A stretch of DNA of 64,000 nucleotides from Clytia hemisphaerica. Its lineage: Eukaryota; Cnidaria; Hydrozoa; Leptothecata; Clytiidae. The position numbers and the translations under genes are program-made. Under the pieces are notes generated by a model that did not search any database, was not told the origin of the DNA, and saw only the letters and a program-made list of their open reading frames with translations. Positions 54,399 to 64,000 of this stretch are shown here, one piece after another (position 1 is the first letter of the stretch; every line of letters begins with the position of its first letter). The stretch lies in the NCBI GenBank assembly GCA_902728285.1, contig CACVBU010000635.1, positions 62,001 through 126,000 on the forward strand, given 5' to 3'.

Positions 54399-57300
54399 AT
54401 GTCTTTTCGGAAGCAATCTAGTTCGCATTCATCAACGAATAAGAGACAATCTTCATTATCACAACAAAATAAAGAAAAGGGAGATCAAATTAATTTTCAA
54501 GAAGTTTGCAAGGCAGCATTTATTTCCGAACTAAACAACCTTCGTGAAGAAATTTCATCTGGAGAAGAATTGATGCAATGTAAGTGGTTTAGATTTTAAG
54601 GTTTTTTAATTTCATGTTTATTGATTCTTCCCACAAAAAAGTAGTAGTAGTAGTACAGTACAGTTTTCAAAACTCGATTTTGTGAAGAAAAAAGTGTGAA
54701 AAGGTTAAAGGGCCATAAAAGTACTGACGAAATTTGTAAACAAACCGTATGCAGCGGGATAAAAAATCAAAACAAACGTCACATGTCAAAATTAAAAATC
54801 AAAGCAAATATGGCTGATTTTGATTGTTTTAATTGTTTTACAAGTTTGTTTTGGACTCGTGATTTTAATTGTTGTCTTTAAATGACACGTGGACGTGGTT
54901 CGCGCTATGTACTACTTTTATGTCCCTTTTATAAATAATGAGAAAAAACTTTAAATAGAAATTCAATTCGCTGTATTACAATGAATCTAAAGAACAGTTT
55001 TCGAAGGTAAGCTTTTAAGGCTATTAAGATGCCTTAAAAAACTTATTAAGGACACAAAATTTCTTTGTCGCCCAACCATGCATTGAATGTGGGTGTCACA
55101 TTTAATACCACTGCATTGAAACTCAATTTTCCAAACCAAAACAGTGGTAAGGAAATATGCTTGGTAAATACCCTGCAGAGTACTCACACAATTTCAATTT
55201 GTCAGTATAAACAAACATAAACTTTAAAAATTTATTGAAATTTTTATGAAAATTTAGCTCTATATATGGCTGCAACAATATTTCTATTCATTTTTTTATT
55301 CAGTACTGCAACAAGTTGGCTGCAATCCTTCCAAGAAAACACTTTCAAAATACTGGACTCAAGAAACAGGTAAAGTTTTTAGAAGAAATGTTGGACAGCT
55401 TCTTATTGCATGTTTTTTATAAGAACGTCAAATATTTTTGAAACCTTTGGATGTTCTTAAAACTTTTTAAGTTATAGGCCTAAAAGTGTTCTTATTTTGA
55501 CCATTTTGTGCATATTTTTGTCCATCTTCCTAAAAATGTTCTCAACTTAGTTAATATTTTCGCCATTGAAGCCTTATGTTCTTACATAGTTTGTTCTTAT
55601 AAAAAACGTACTGCCATTTTCCTTGAATTTGAGTATACCATAAAATGGAATTTAGATTTATTTTGATTAAAGGATGATTTTTATAACTTCAGATGGTTAT
55701 AACTTCAAGCAGTTTTGCGGGATAGCCAAGCAAGAGAGCCAAACGTCAAAGAAAGATTTAATCAAAGCATTTCAAAAGATCGATAAAAATGGAGATGGTT
55801 TTATCACTCATGATGAACTGTTTCAAGTCCTTACAAAGGTAACGTAGAAACTATTAGAAAGGTTTTCTCATCAATTTTAAGTTTCAAGCTTTTTTACATT
55901 GAATGGACACGCGTTAGGGTGGGAACCCTTTTTAGGCACTGAAAATATCTGACAGGGTTTTAATTTTTACATTAAATTGACACGGATTTAGAGCAAAATT
56001 GGTCAGAAAGAGGAAAAGAAAATTTTTTGTTTACTTAATCGAACACGATATAACAATAGGAGACACCGGCCTGATATAAGAGATATATGTGTTATAAAAC
56101 GGTAACACTTATACTTGTAAAGCTAAAACCTATAAAAGCCATTTTTTTAATCTGACCAAAGAAAAAAAATCGTTAACTCTGTGGGGAGCAGATTTTGAAA
56201 GCCAATGAATTTTTATTCAGATACATTAGAAAACTGATTTACCGTGGGTTTGAAGAATTTGTAGGGAATAAGCGAATATCAAATTGAGTCTCCAAAATTT
56301 CCCCCGAAAATCTCTAGCACCTTCTTTAGAGGGCTTCAAACTTTGCTTAATCTGAGTTTGAAAGTACTTTTAAGCTGCTTGCTGAAGGTCCTTGTGATTT
56401 TTTTTGAAGAAAACCTTTTACCTGGAGTGGTTTGCTGGCGAGTTTTAGTCACAAAAATAAATATTTTAGAATTTCTTTTTTTCTGCTCTCGTCAAAAATG
56501 GCCGAGAAAGTTCCCCTTTCGACGGATCTGGAGCGAAATTCAAGATGGCGTTTTTTGCAGTGACAACAGACTTTTTTGAAACTGAGTATTGGTTCCCTAG
56601 TAAAATCTCAGTGGGTTTTTAAAAGTCTCTTAAAGATAAGACAAAATAATTCTTGACCTTGAGGAGAAGCCTTTCAATTCAACCTGCATTGGGCTTTTCC
56701 AGAAAAAATTCGTGCACTCCCTGTTGAGGAGGTCCATTTCCGTTCCAAGGGAGTAAGGTTTGAAATGCAGTGGAAATTCCATAAGAAAGGGTGGACGAAA
56801 ATCCGTTAAAAATAAGGGGAATTCCAAGGGGGTAATGATGGAGAATTTGTAAAAATTCGGAATTCCAGAGGGGTATGATCCTAAAATTGCCTGGAATTCC
56901 AAGGGGGTAGGTCACAAAAGGTTGGACCTCCTCAACAGGGGGTGCACGGTTTTTTCCTGGAAAAGCCCAATGTTCCTTTAGAGCCTTTATGAGTAATCCT
57001 TCTTTTTCTGAAAGCGAGGTGAACGAATGACCAAAGCAGAAGTCAAATCATTGATTGAAGACGCAGATTTCAACGGAGATGGACGTTTGGATTACGAAGA
57101 GGTAAATACAGTTAAAGACACTCTCTAATTCGATGTTCAAGGGGAATGTTCGAATAGTAGAGCGTCGTTTATGAGAGTTTCTTGTTGACGCTGACTTTCA
57201 ATAGTATCGAATGTTGGAGCGTATCGAATAGTAGAGCTCAATATTATTGAATAATGAGCGCGCATCGAATATTAGAGCGTCGTTTATGAGAGTTTCTTGT

Positions 57301-60300
57301 TGACGGTGACTTTCAATATTATTGAATAATGGGCGCATATCGAATAGTAGAGCGTCGTTTATGAGAGTTTCTTGTTGGCGGTAACTTTCAATATTATTGT
57401 ATGAACTTCAAGAAAACTAATTTACTTTCCTATGTAAAATATAACTGTTCAAATTCCTATCAAATTGCAAAATATTTTCATTCAAGAAAAACAATTACAA
57501 TTTTATTTAATCAAGTTTTGTGATATGATGGACTCCACTGCGAAGAAATGTCAACAAAGATATATGGACGCTCACCATGGCAACGAAGCTGATTCACACA
57601 TTCATCGAGAAGAATCGAGCAAATTATTTACATCCTCAAGTATGTTGGTTTTAAAATGTTTTCATGATCTAAGAGTTTTATTCCCCATACTTCAACACTT
57701 TCAATACTCTGCACCAGAGTGTATCTCACGTTTATCGTTTCGTAGTACGGCAATGAATTTTGAAATTAGCCGTAGATCTCGGCTCTCAGGTCGCGTCTGT
57801 AAAGTCGTAGTGTCTGTGAACGCCGTGATTCCTACTCCTTCGTGAGTAGGACCCATTCCGAACGCATTCGGAGGGCTCATATCTATCTCATGTCATATAT
57901 TCAAAGGTCAAGATGAGAAAAAGCGGAATTCAACAACAAAGAAGAAAATGTCTTTGAAATCATCTTTGAACCGTGAAAATAGTTTGTCATCCTCAACGAG
58001 AGGAGCTGATTTGAAAGACCACGCAAAGGATGATGGGAACAAATCTTCTCTTGGTGTCAAGTTGAAAGAAGAACCAAGAGATTTGAATGTGAGTTTAATT
58101 AGTACACGAATTTCCTATTAGATCAACAATCAGTGCCATAAATATAATGGCAATTTTGGCTTTTTACCATTTTTCGAGTTCGAGCGAGAATGTCAATTTC
58201 GGACCTTCAAATTGACTTCATCGATTATTTCGATCTGGGAGGGATTTATTGGTTTCTAGGCTATATTTCAAGCCCTACTGGACCATTTTGAACTTAGATC
58301 CTACTAAGTTCCTAAGTCTTAAGTCTAACGTTAAAACTCTACCCTTCCAACCTAATTTAGAGCGCTTCCAAATTGTTTGTGGTTATGAAATTCCGTGGGG
58401 AATTTCCCTTTTGTGCCAATTATTTTGGCACTGATTGTCGATTCATATAAAAAAAGTCACGCAAAACCGTCGAGTAAAGCTAATATTTTCATGTATCAGA
58501 CAATACACTTTTTACGAAACGGCTAACCGGAAAAAGGTGTATCAGAGCTTTTTACTCGACGTTTTTTCGTGGCTCTTTTACATGAATCTGCATGAATAGA
58601 AAATTTGTGTGTTGAGTCTTGTCGCCCTTTTCTTTATCTCCAAGCATATTCTGATTATTCGGTGCTTAATTGTAGAGGGGTGGAATAAAGCAGGGGGTTG
58701 AAACTCTGGGAGAGAATCCAATATTAAGTGATTTCTGAAAATGAAGGTTTTGGCACTTTTTGGCACTTTTTTAGTAAAATTTCATAAAATGGGGGTTCAT
58801 TATAAAATGGTATTGGGGTGATTTCTCCCGAAAAATTGCAAAAGTGAGCCCCTACAGTTAAGCACAAAAGAGTGCGCACCTATACGCGCAGGTACGTACA
58901 TTCTTTCAAAAGACCTTGGTTTCGTAAGATAATCTGCCTGGTTGGTGCAACGCTTTGATCTGCTCCATTTAGATTTGGGATGAAAATTAAATGTGAGTTT
59001 TTGAATGAATGGCTTAAGCAAAACAATCGCTCCGTATCAAACGTTAATCGTAACCTAAACATTAGAACCCAGTCGCTTTCACTTTCAAGCAAAACACCAC
59101 GATGTTTTTTTCTTTTCCATAGCGTTGGGTTTTCACTTCATTTCGTGGTTGTTTTTACAAAGAGGAGAATGGAAGTGTGGAGAGTCATCAATATCAAATG
59201 AAAGTCACTCAACCATCAACTGTCTGGTTGTCTATTAAGCCTACCACGCCCAAATATGGTATGCAAGTTGTTCGTTTATTTAAGTTAGCACTGTAATTTG
59301 GTCTAATGTCGACACCTCTCATGTAATTCTGACTTCTTTAGAGTTCGGAATTATGAGAAGTTTCAAGCTCATTTTCTAAAAAAAATTGCTTTGACCACCC
59401 CTTATATTATACCATTTATGCATATTGGGTCAAAAGGCTATCGTTTGCCATGGTTAGATTAACTAAACAGCTTTTATTTTACGAGGCAGTGAAAAAAAAA
59501 TCACTAATTTTAGGGCTCGAACCTTAGCAACCTGGCTGTTCATAAGAAATGCGTACTCAGTTGATCATGAATATAATGTAATATGTAAAAACATGAAACT
59601 ACATTTCTTATGTTTTGATTACTGAATAATTATCTCTTTGTGACGGGGTAGCTCAGTCGGTAGAGCATTCGCCTTACAATCCAAGGGTTCGTGGGTTTGT
59701 GGGTTCGATCCCCGGTCACAGCCAACTCAGCGGATGAGTAGCTGAGGTTGGGTAATTTGATCTAAGCGGTGATATATTGGGAGCTGAGAGTAAGGGTGGC
59801 GCCCCACCTCAGAATTCGACCTTCCAGGTCTAGCACAAATAGAAAAGGGGATAGACTCCCTCACTTATGGTTTCCCCTACATCAACCAGATGCTTACTTT
59901 ATTATCTCTTTATCTTTTTTCCCTAATTCACATTCTCATTTTGTTCAGGCAAATTCAACGACGAGATCTGTGAAAGTGATATGACGGTCTTCATTGTCGA
60001 GCGTTCATCCAGCAATACGTTGGTTGCTTTCACTAACTCTACCATTGATGGCGTAAGAACCGGAGGAGTCTTCCCTCTCCATTATAATTAAAACTTTGGT
60101 GTAAGGCCAACATACTTTATCTAATTCCGTCGTAGCAACTATCTGGTCTTTTAAATGTTTATAAATAAAGCCTACTGAGTAAGCTGTTTAAAAAAATCAC
60201 TTTAATACTTTCCATACAAAAAAGTTGGTATGAACCAGACAAGGTATGGTTTACATTACAAGAAGTTTTGGTAATCAACCTATCAACTCCTGATCTCTAA

Positions 60301-62594
60301 CCACCTGATCGGCCAAAACTTGGTCGGCCCTTAGTGACCGGCCCTAAGTGACTAAATTTCGGCTTGGTGACTAAAATTAGGGCCGACTAAAATTTGGGCC
60401 GACTAAAAATTTAGAAATGGTCAAAACTTAGTTATTAGTCGGGTCTTAGTGACTAAATTTTGGCTTGGTGACTAAAATTAGGGCCGACTAAAAATTAGGG
60501 CCGACTAAAAATTAGGGCCGACTAAAATTTGGGCCGACTAAAAATTAGGGCCGACTAAAAGTTAGGGCCGACTAAAAATTAGGGCCGACTAAAAATTAGG
60601 GCCGACTAAAAATTAGGGCCGACTAAAATTTGGGCTGACTAAAAATTTAGAAATGGTCAAAACTTGGTTATTAGTCGGGTCTTAGTGACTAGATTTCGGC
60701 TTGGTGACTAAAATTAGGGCCGACTAAAAATTAGGGCCGACTAAAATTTGGGCCGACTAAAAATTTAGAAATGGTCAAAACTTGGTTTTTAGTTGGGTCT
60801 TAGTGACTAAATTTTGACGAGGTGACTAAAATTAGGGCCGACTAATAATTAAGGCCGACTAAGTTTTTGCCGATAAGGTACTTGACTTTTTGTCGAGAAT
60901 ATGCTGTTTGTCTTCCGACGTCATAAAGATGATTCCTTAAAGTAATAAAGTGTGTTAATTGCTTTCTCCAATCAAAATGCAAGCGCTAGGTATGGTTAAC
61001 AAACCCATCGTAAATTAAAAGTGAGAAAGATTGAATTCAGAAAATTAGTTTTGGTCGCCGGATTACCGAGTTATATATGTAGCTCGAAACCACTTACCTT
61101 CTAGTACAAAAGTCAGAGGCTTTCCTAAGACGAACGAACGAACGAATGAATGAATGAATGAATGAATGAATGAATGAATGAATGAATGAATGAATGAAAG
61201 GAGGTGTGGGGGGTGAATGAAAGGAGATATGGGGATGAATGAAATGAGGAATGGGGGAATGAATGAATGAATGAATGAATTTTACCTTCTTCTTTCCATT
61301 TAGAAATCCTGCTTACAAGTAGACCTTGATATCGGTTTATACGACATCTTGACATTTTCGAGTGGCGCAAAACTCTTGGAAGAAGAATCAGATAGTGGAC
61401 AGGTCAACATCGTCAAAGGATCTGGTGAAGATGCTCGGTTGACCAAGGCCTGCAAGTAAGAATTTCTTGATATGGGGCAATAAAATAACAAGAATTTCTT
61501 GATATGGGGCAATAAAGTAGCAACACAGGGGTTAGGCTACGTCATATCTTACTTCGTTTCGAGCGTAAAACTCCTACTCTTCGAGATATGAGCACTGCTC
61601 TTGTTTTGAATAATGAATTTCCCCGGATACATCGCATGCGCACTGAGGTTTTGATGAAACAATAGAAAGTTTCGAAACCTAAGCTAATCAGCTGTGTTTT
61701 AAACAGTTTTTTATTTTAAATCTCAATTAATAAACTTCTTTTGTTTAAAAGTTCTATCATGTTTAATCCACAGTCGGGTCGCTAGTGCCCGCCCATAGCA
61801 GTGCCTGTAGAACAAGAGTAAGGTCTAAAAGCCTGGAGTTGTCTACTGTGTAGACTACACAGGGCTCCAAATTCTGGTTTTACGGGTGTTCTGGATGCGA
61901 AAAATGACGTCATCTTGACTAACGCATATGACGAATTTCTTTATATCTTTCTGACCAATGCCCTTCTTTGATTCTGCTCGGTAAAAAGAAAAGGCTAAAA
62001 ATCTAACAGAAGTTTAGTTGGTTGTTTTTTTTGCTTGAAAACCACTGAAAGAAGGTCTTACATTTACATAAGAAAGAATCACATAGACCATTTCACGGTT
62101 GCAATGAATCATGTATTATCAGACCTGGTTGCACCCATAAAACGGCTTCCTTTCGATATTATGGTTAGATGCAAAAGCATCCAATATCCGACTTAGAGGA
62201 TTTTCTTTTTTAATTGAAGAGTAGTTTTTTCAGGGGGATGGGATTGATTGGTATTTTTGAAGGTGGCTGGCTAATTTTCTTCAAGGCTAAACGCTTGATA
62301 AAATAATATCTAGTAATTTAAGACGGTTACGAGTAAAATAAAATTATCCCTGTATTTTGAACCCTTGGAAGTTACAAAAAAATACAGTTTGTCGACATAT
62401 TTTGTCTAAACATGATGAAATGATATGACTTCTCTATTCATTTTGTTCACCGTAACACAGAGATACATTTTTGGAGATTTTCTACCGTTGCGATATGGAT
62501 GGCAATGGATATTTGAATCGTGATGAATTTAACGAATTTCAATTGCGATCATCTGGTGAAGGTTGTGACAACGAAGCTTGGGAGGTCGTTAAAG
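54399..62594 (+). CDS. EFCAB7: EFCAB7, EF-hand calcium-binding domain protein 7 (first ten coding exons; 3' end beyond window)
   Basis: Exons: 54399-54579, 55304-55369, 55693-55838, 57015-57101, 57516-57639, 57907-58088, 59123-59258, 59949-60052, 61304-61455, 62461-62594. All phases agree, giving 437 codons. Canonical EF-hand loops are D113-E124 (DKNGDGFITHDE), D149-E160 (DADFNGDGRLDYEE) and D404-E415 (CDMDGNGYLNRDE). Vertebrate EFCAB7 landmarks are in order: NPSKKTLSKYW, LTKRGERMT, GCFYKEENGS with SHQYQMKVTQPSTVWLSIKP, and FQLRSSGEGCDNEAW. A Ser/Lys-rich linker fills 160-262. In vertebrates EFCAB7 with IQCE anchors the EVC-EVC2 complex at the ciliary base for Hedgehog signalling. About 200 C-terminal residues (vertebrate length about 629) should follow outside. 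The ATG lies ten bases after an acceptor, so a 5' untranslated exon lies upstream, across the MULE. Confidence 0.93.
56687..56972. mobile_element. MITE with ~50-bp inverted ends in an EFCAB7 intron
   Basis: CATTGGGCTTTTCCAGAAAA with GTGCACTCCCTGTTGAGGAG is mirrored at the right end (CTCCTCAACAGGGGGTGCAC, then TTTCCTGGAAAAGCCCAATG). The interior repeats GGAATTCCAAGGGGGTA phrases. Two minus-strand open frames here are artefacts. It lies just before exon 57015. Confidence 0.8.
57150..57395. repeat. Three-copy tandem repeat in an EFCAB7 intron
   Basis: AGCGTCGTTTATGAGAGTTT with CTTGTTGACG recurs at about 57161, 57275 and 57351, with TATCGAATAGTAGAGC and CAATATTATTGAATAATG between them. Confidence 0.75.
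57780..57890. repeat. Dispersed repeat, copy matching 27.15-27.3 kb in reverse
   Basis: Holds GGTCGCGTCTGTAAAGTCG, GATTCCTACTCCTTCGTGAG and GCATTCGGAGGGCTCATAT, the mirror of the copy in the C1orf87-like intron. It sits just before EFCAB7 exon 57907. Confidence 0.7.
59640..59722 (+). ncRNA. tRNA-like sequence, probably a SINE head or tRNA pseudogene
   Basis: A good A box and D arm (GTAGCTCAGTCGGTAGAGC) and a B box (GGGTTCGATCCCC) are present, with CCTTACAATCC where an anticodon loop would sit, suggesting a Val(TAC)-like origin. The acceptor stem does not pair properly and the segment between anticodon arm and T arm is too long. It lies inside an EFCAB7 intron and is followed by about 170 bases (to roughly 59900) that could be a SINE body. 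Confidence 0.6.
60300..60870. repeat. 17-bp tandem repeat with higher-order structure
   Basis: AGGGCCGACTAAAAATT repeats many times, interrupted three times by a longer block (AGAAATGGTCAAAACTTGG, then GGTCTTAGTGACTA) near 60410, 60650 and 60770. The block plus a run of units forms a larger repeat. It is intronic in EFCAB7. Confidence 0.9.
61130..61280. repeat. Interrupted (GAAT)n microsatellite
   Basis: GAAC units grade into GAAT units, interrupted near 61200-61255 by GGAGGTGTGGGGGG-like text, then GAAT resumes up to 24 bases before EFCAB7 exon 61304. Confidence 0.9.
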
Positions 62595-62924
62595 GTATTT
62601 ATTAAATAGCTCTGTCAACAAAAATATTTATGAGTGTTTAGGATATCAGACATCCGTGGGTGTATAGGCATCAAAGGGAATCCTCAACAGATGTCTTGAG
62701 ACAGTAGAATTCTATATACTGAATATGTCACATTACACAATGCAATTTGATAAAATGATCAAACTTTTCAACGATTGTGCGAACGGTATTACACTACAAT
62801 AATTTTCTCAACTAAAAAAATGCGACCCTACCTTGGCAAACTCAACCCTCTTTGAGAAAATTAAACATGTTCCTGCCCTGTGTATGATGAGATGCCATCA
62901 GGAACAAAGTCACTTGTCAAGCTT

Positions 62925-64000
62925 TTTGGACCTACCCCGGTGGAGGTCCTATAAATTAACCTTTGTCCGTCTGTCCGTCCGTCCGTCCGTTAGTTACCAG
63001 CTTTTCTCGAGATTGGCTCATTAGTTTTTTCTGATTTTTTGCACAATGATACAAAATGGCAATGCCCAAAATGTGACGGAGCCCGATTTTCGAAAAAAAA
63101 ATTTGGGGGCAAATTTGGGCCAAAAAACAGCTAAAAAAACGGGTTTTTTGGACTTTGTGAAAAATTGGATCATTAATTTTTTCTGATTTTTTGCACGAAA
63201 GTAGGGTACCTTCATAGGTATAAGATGGCTCAAGCAGATTTTTGCAAAAAAATTTTGTTGGCTAAAAAAACGCATGTTTATCTATAAGAATCATTATTAA
63301 TAAGCGAACATCAATGTTCTTAGTCAAATTACTCAATTTTTTTATGAGATAGATGTTTTTTCTGCTCATGAGGGCTTACGTTTGAAGAATATGTATGTTT
63401 AGACAGGAAATTTGGGTTGCTTGGCGTGTTTTTGAAGAAAAACTGGCCAAATTCGATATTTTTTTATAAGCACATTATCAATTACTTAGGTATTGGCTTT
63501 TCTCGAGATTGGCTCTTTCTTACTTTATGATTTTTTACACAAAGATGCATAACTATAAACCCTTGAATGTGACAGAACCTGATTTTCGAAAAAAAATGTT
63601 TTTGGGCCAATTTGGGCCAAAAAACGACTAAAAAACGGGTTTTTTGGACTTTGTGAAAAATTGGATCATTAATTTTTTCTAATTTTTTGCATAAAAGTAG
63701 GGTACCATCATAGGTATAAGATGGATCAAGCAGATTTTTGCAAAAAAAATTTGTTGGCTAAAAAAACGCATGTTTATCTATAAGAATCACTATTAATAAG
63801 CACACATCAATGTTCTTAGTCAAATTACTCAATTTTTTATGAGATAGATGTTTTTTCTGCTCATGAGGGCTTACTTTTGAAGAATATGTGTGTTTAGACA
63901 GGAAATTTGGGTTGCTTGGCGTGTTTTTATAGAAAAACTGGCCAAATTCGATATTTTTTTATAAGCACATTATCAATTACTTAGGTATTGGCTTTTCTCG
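62925..64000. repeat. Long dispersed repeat, inverted copy of 9.0-10.1 kb, runs off the window
   Basis: Begins GGACCTACCCCGGTGGAGGTCC, then CCGTCCGTCCGTCCG, then the GTGACGGAGCCCGATTTTCGA line. A ~530-base block ending in AAAAACGCATGTTTATCTAT occurs twice (about 63.27 and 63.77 kb). It lies downstream of the last EFCAB7 exon in the window, so is intronic if the gene continues. Confidence 0.8.

Noticed and set aside
59640..59722. Functional tRNA-Val gene
   Set aside because: A and B boxes are good, but the acceptor stem does not pair and the spacing to the T arm is too long. Better as a SINE head or pseudogene.

Overview
The window reads as AT-rich nuclear DNA of an invertebrate animal. It has short coding exons with GT/AG borders, long introns full of repeats, and transposons of types found in animals (DIRS, MULE, hAT-like and other MITEs, tRNA-derived SINEs). 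There are no bacterial operons or ribosome binding sites. The phylum cannot be fixed from sequence alone; a non-vertebrate metazoan such as a cnidarian, sponge or lophotrochozoan fits. All gene models were built by hand from splice sites, reading phase and family resemblance, without database searches.

Layout. 1-2.9 kb holds no gene I can support. 2.9-7.7 kb is a structurally complete DIRS-type tyrosine-recombinase retrotransposon with Gag, RT/RNase H, recombinase, terminal inverted repeats and an internal complementary region. 8.6-22.0 kb (minus) is a divergent EML-like (echinoderm microtubule-associated protein-like) WD40 gene. One of its introns holds a roughly 5-kb array of a 38-bp repeat. 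23.2-32.8 kb (minus) is an 11-exon EF-hand gene resembling human C1orf87, complete from ATG to stop with every exon phase agreeing. 34.07-34.68 kb (minus) is an ISOC2-like isochorismatase-domain gene. 36-43 kb is mostly repeats. 43.27-54.32 kb is an 11-kb Mutator-like (MULE) transposon with about 90-bp terminal inverted repeats and a 9-bp target duplication. Its multi-exon transposase with SWIM zinc finger is broken by two frameshifts and by a 2-kb palindromic foldback element. 54.4-62.6 kb (plus) carries the first ten coding exons of EFCAB7, whose 3' end lies outside the window.

Function. The host genes are unlinked enzymatically, but three of four (EML-like, C1orf87-like, EFCAB7) belong to families tied to microtubules or cilia or to EF-hand calcium binding. 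EFCAB7 in vertebrates acts at the ciliary base in Hedgehog signalling. ISOC2-like is a small metabolic hydrolase-fold protein. Mobile DNA makes up much of the rest and sits mainly in introns.

Most notable points: (1) the DIRS element has an in-phase intron whose removal would replace its RT/recombinase region with an RGG tail on Gag; (2) a nearly pure 38-bp hairpin-forming satellite fills an intron; (3) the MULE has minisatellite-like ends and a nested palindrome whose removal restores the transposase frame; (4) a short dispersed repeat lies immediately downstream of two EML exons and may supply one splice donor.
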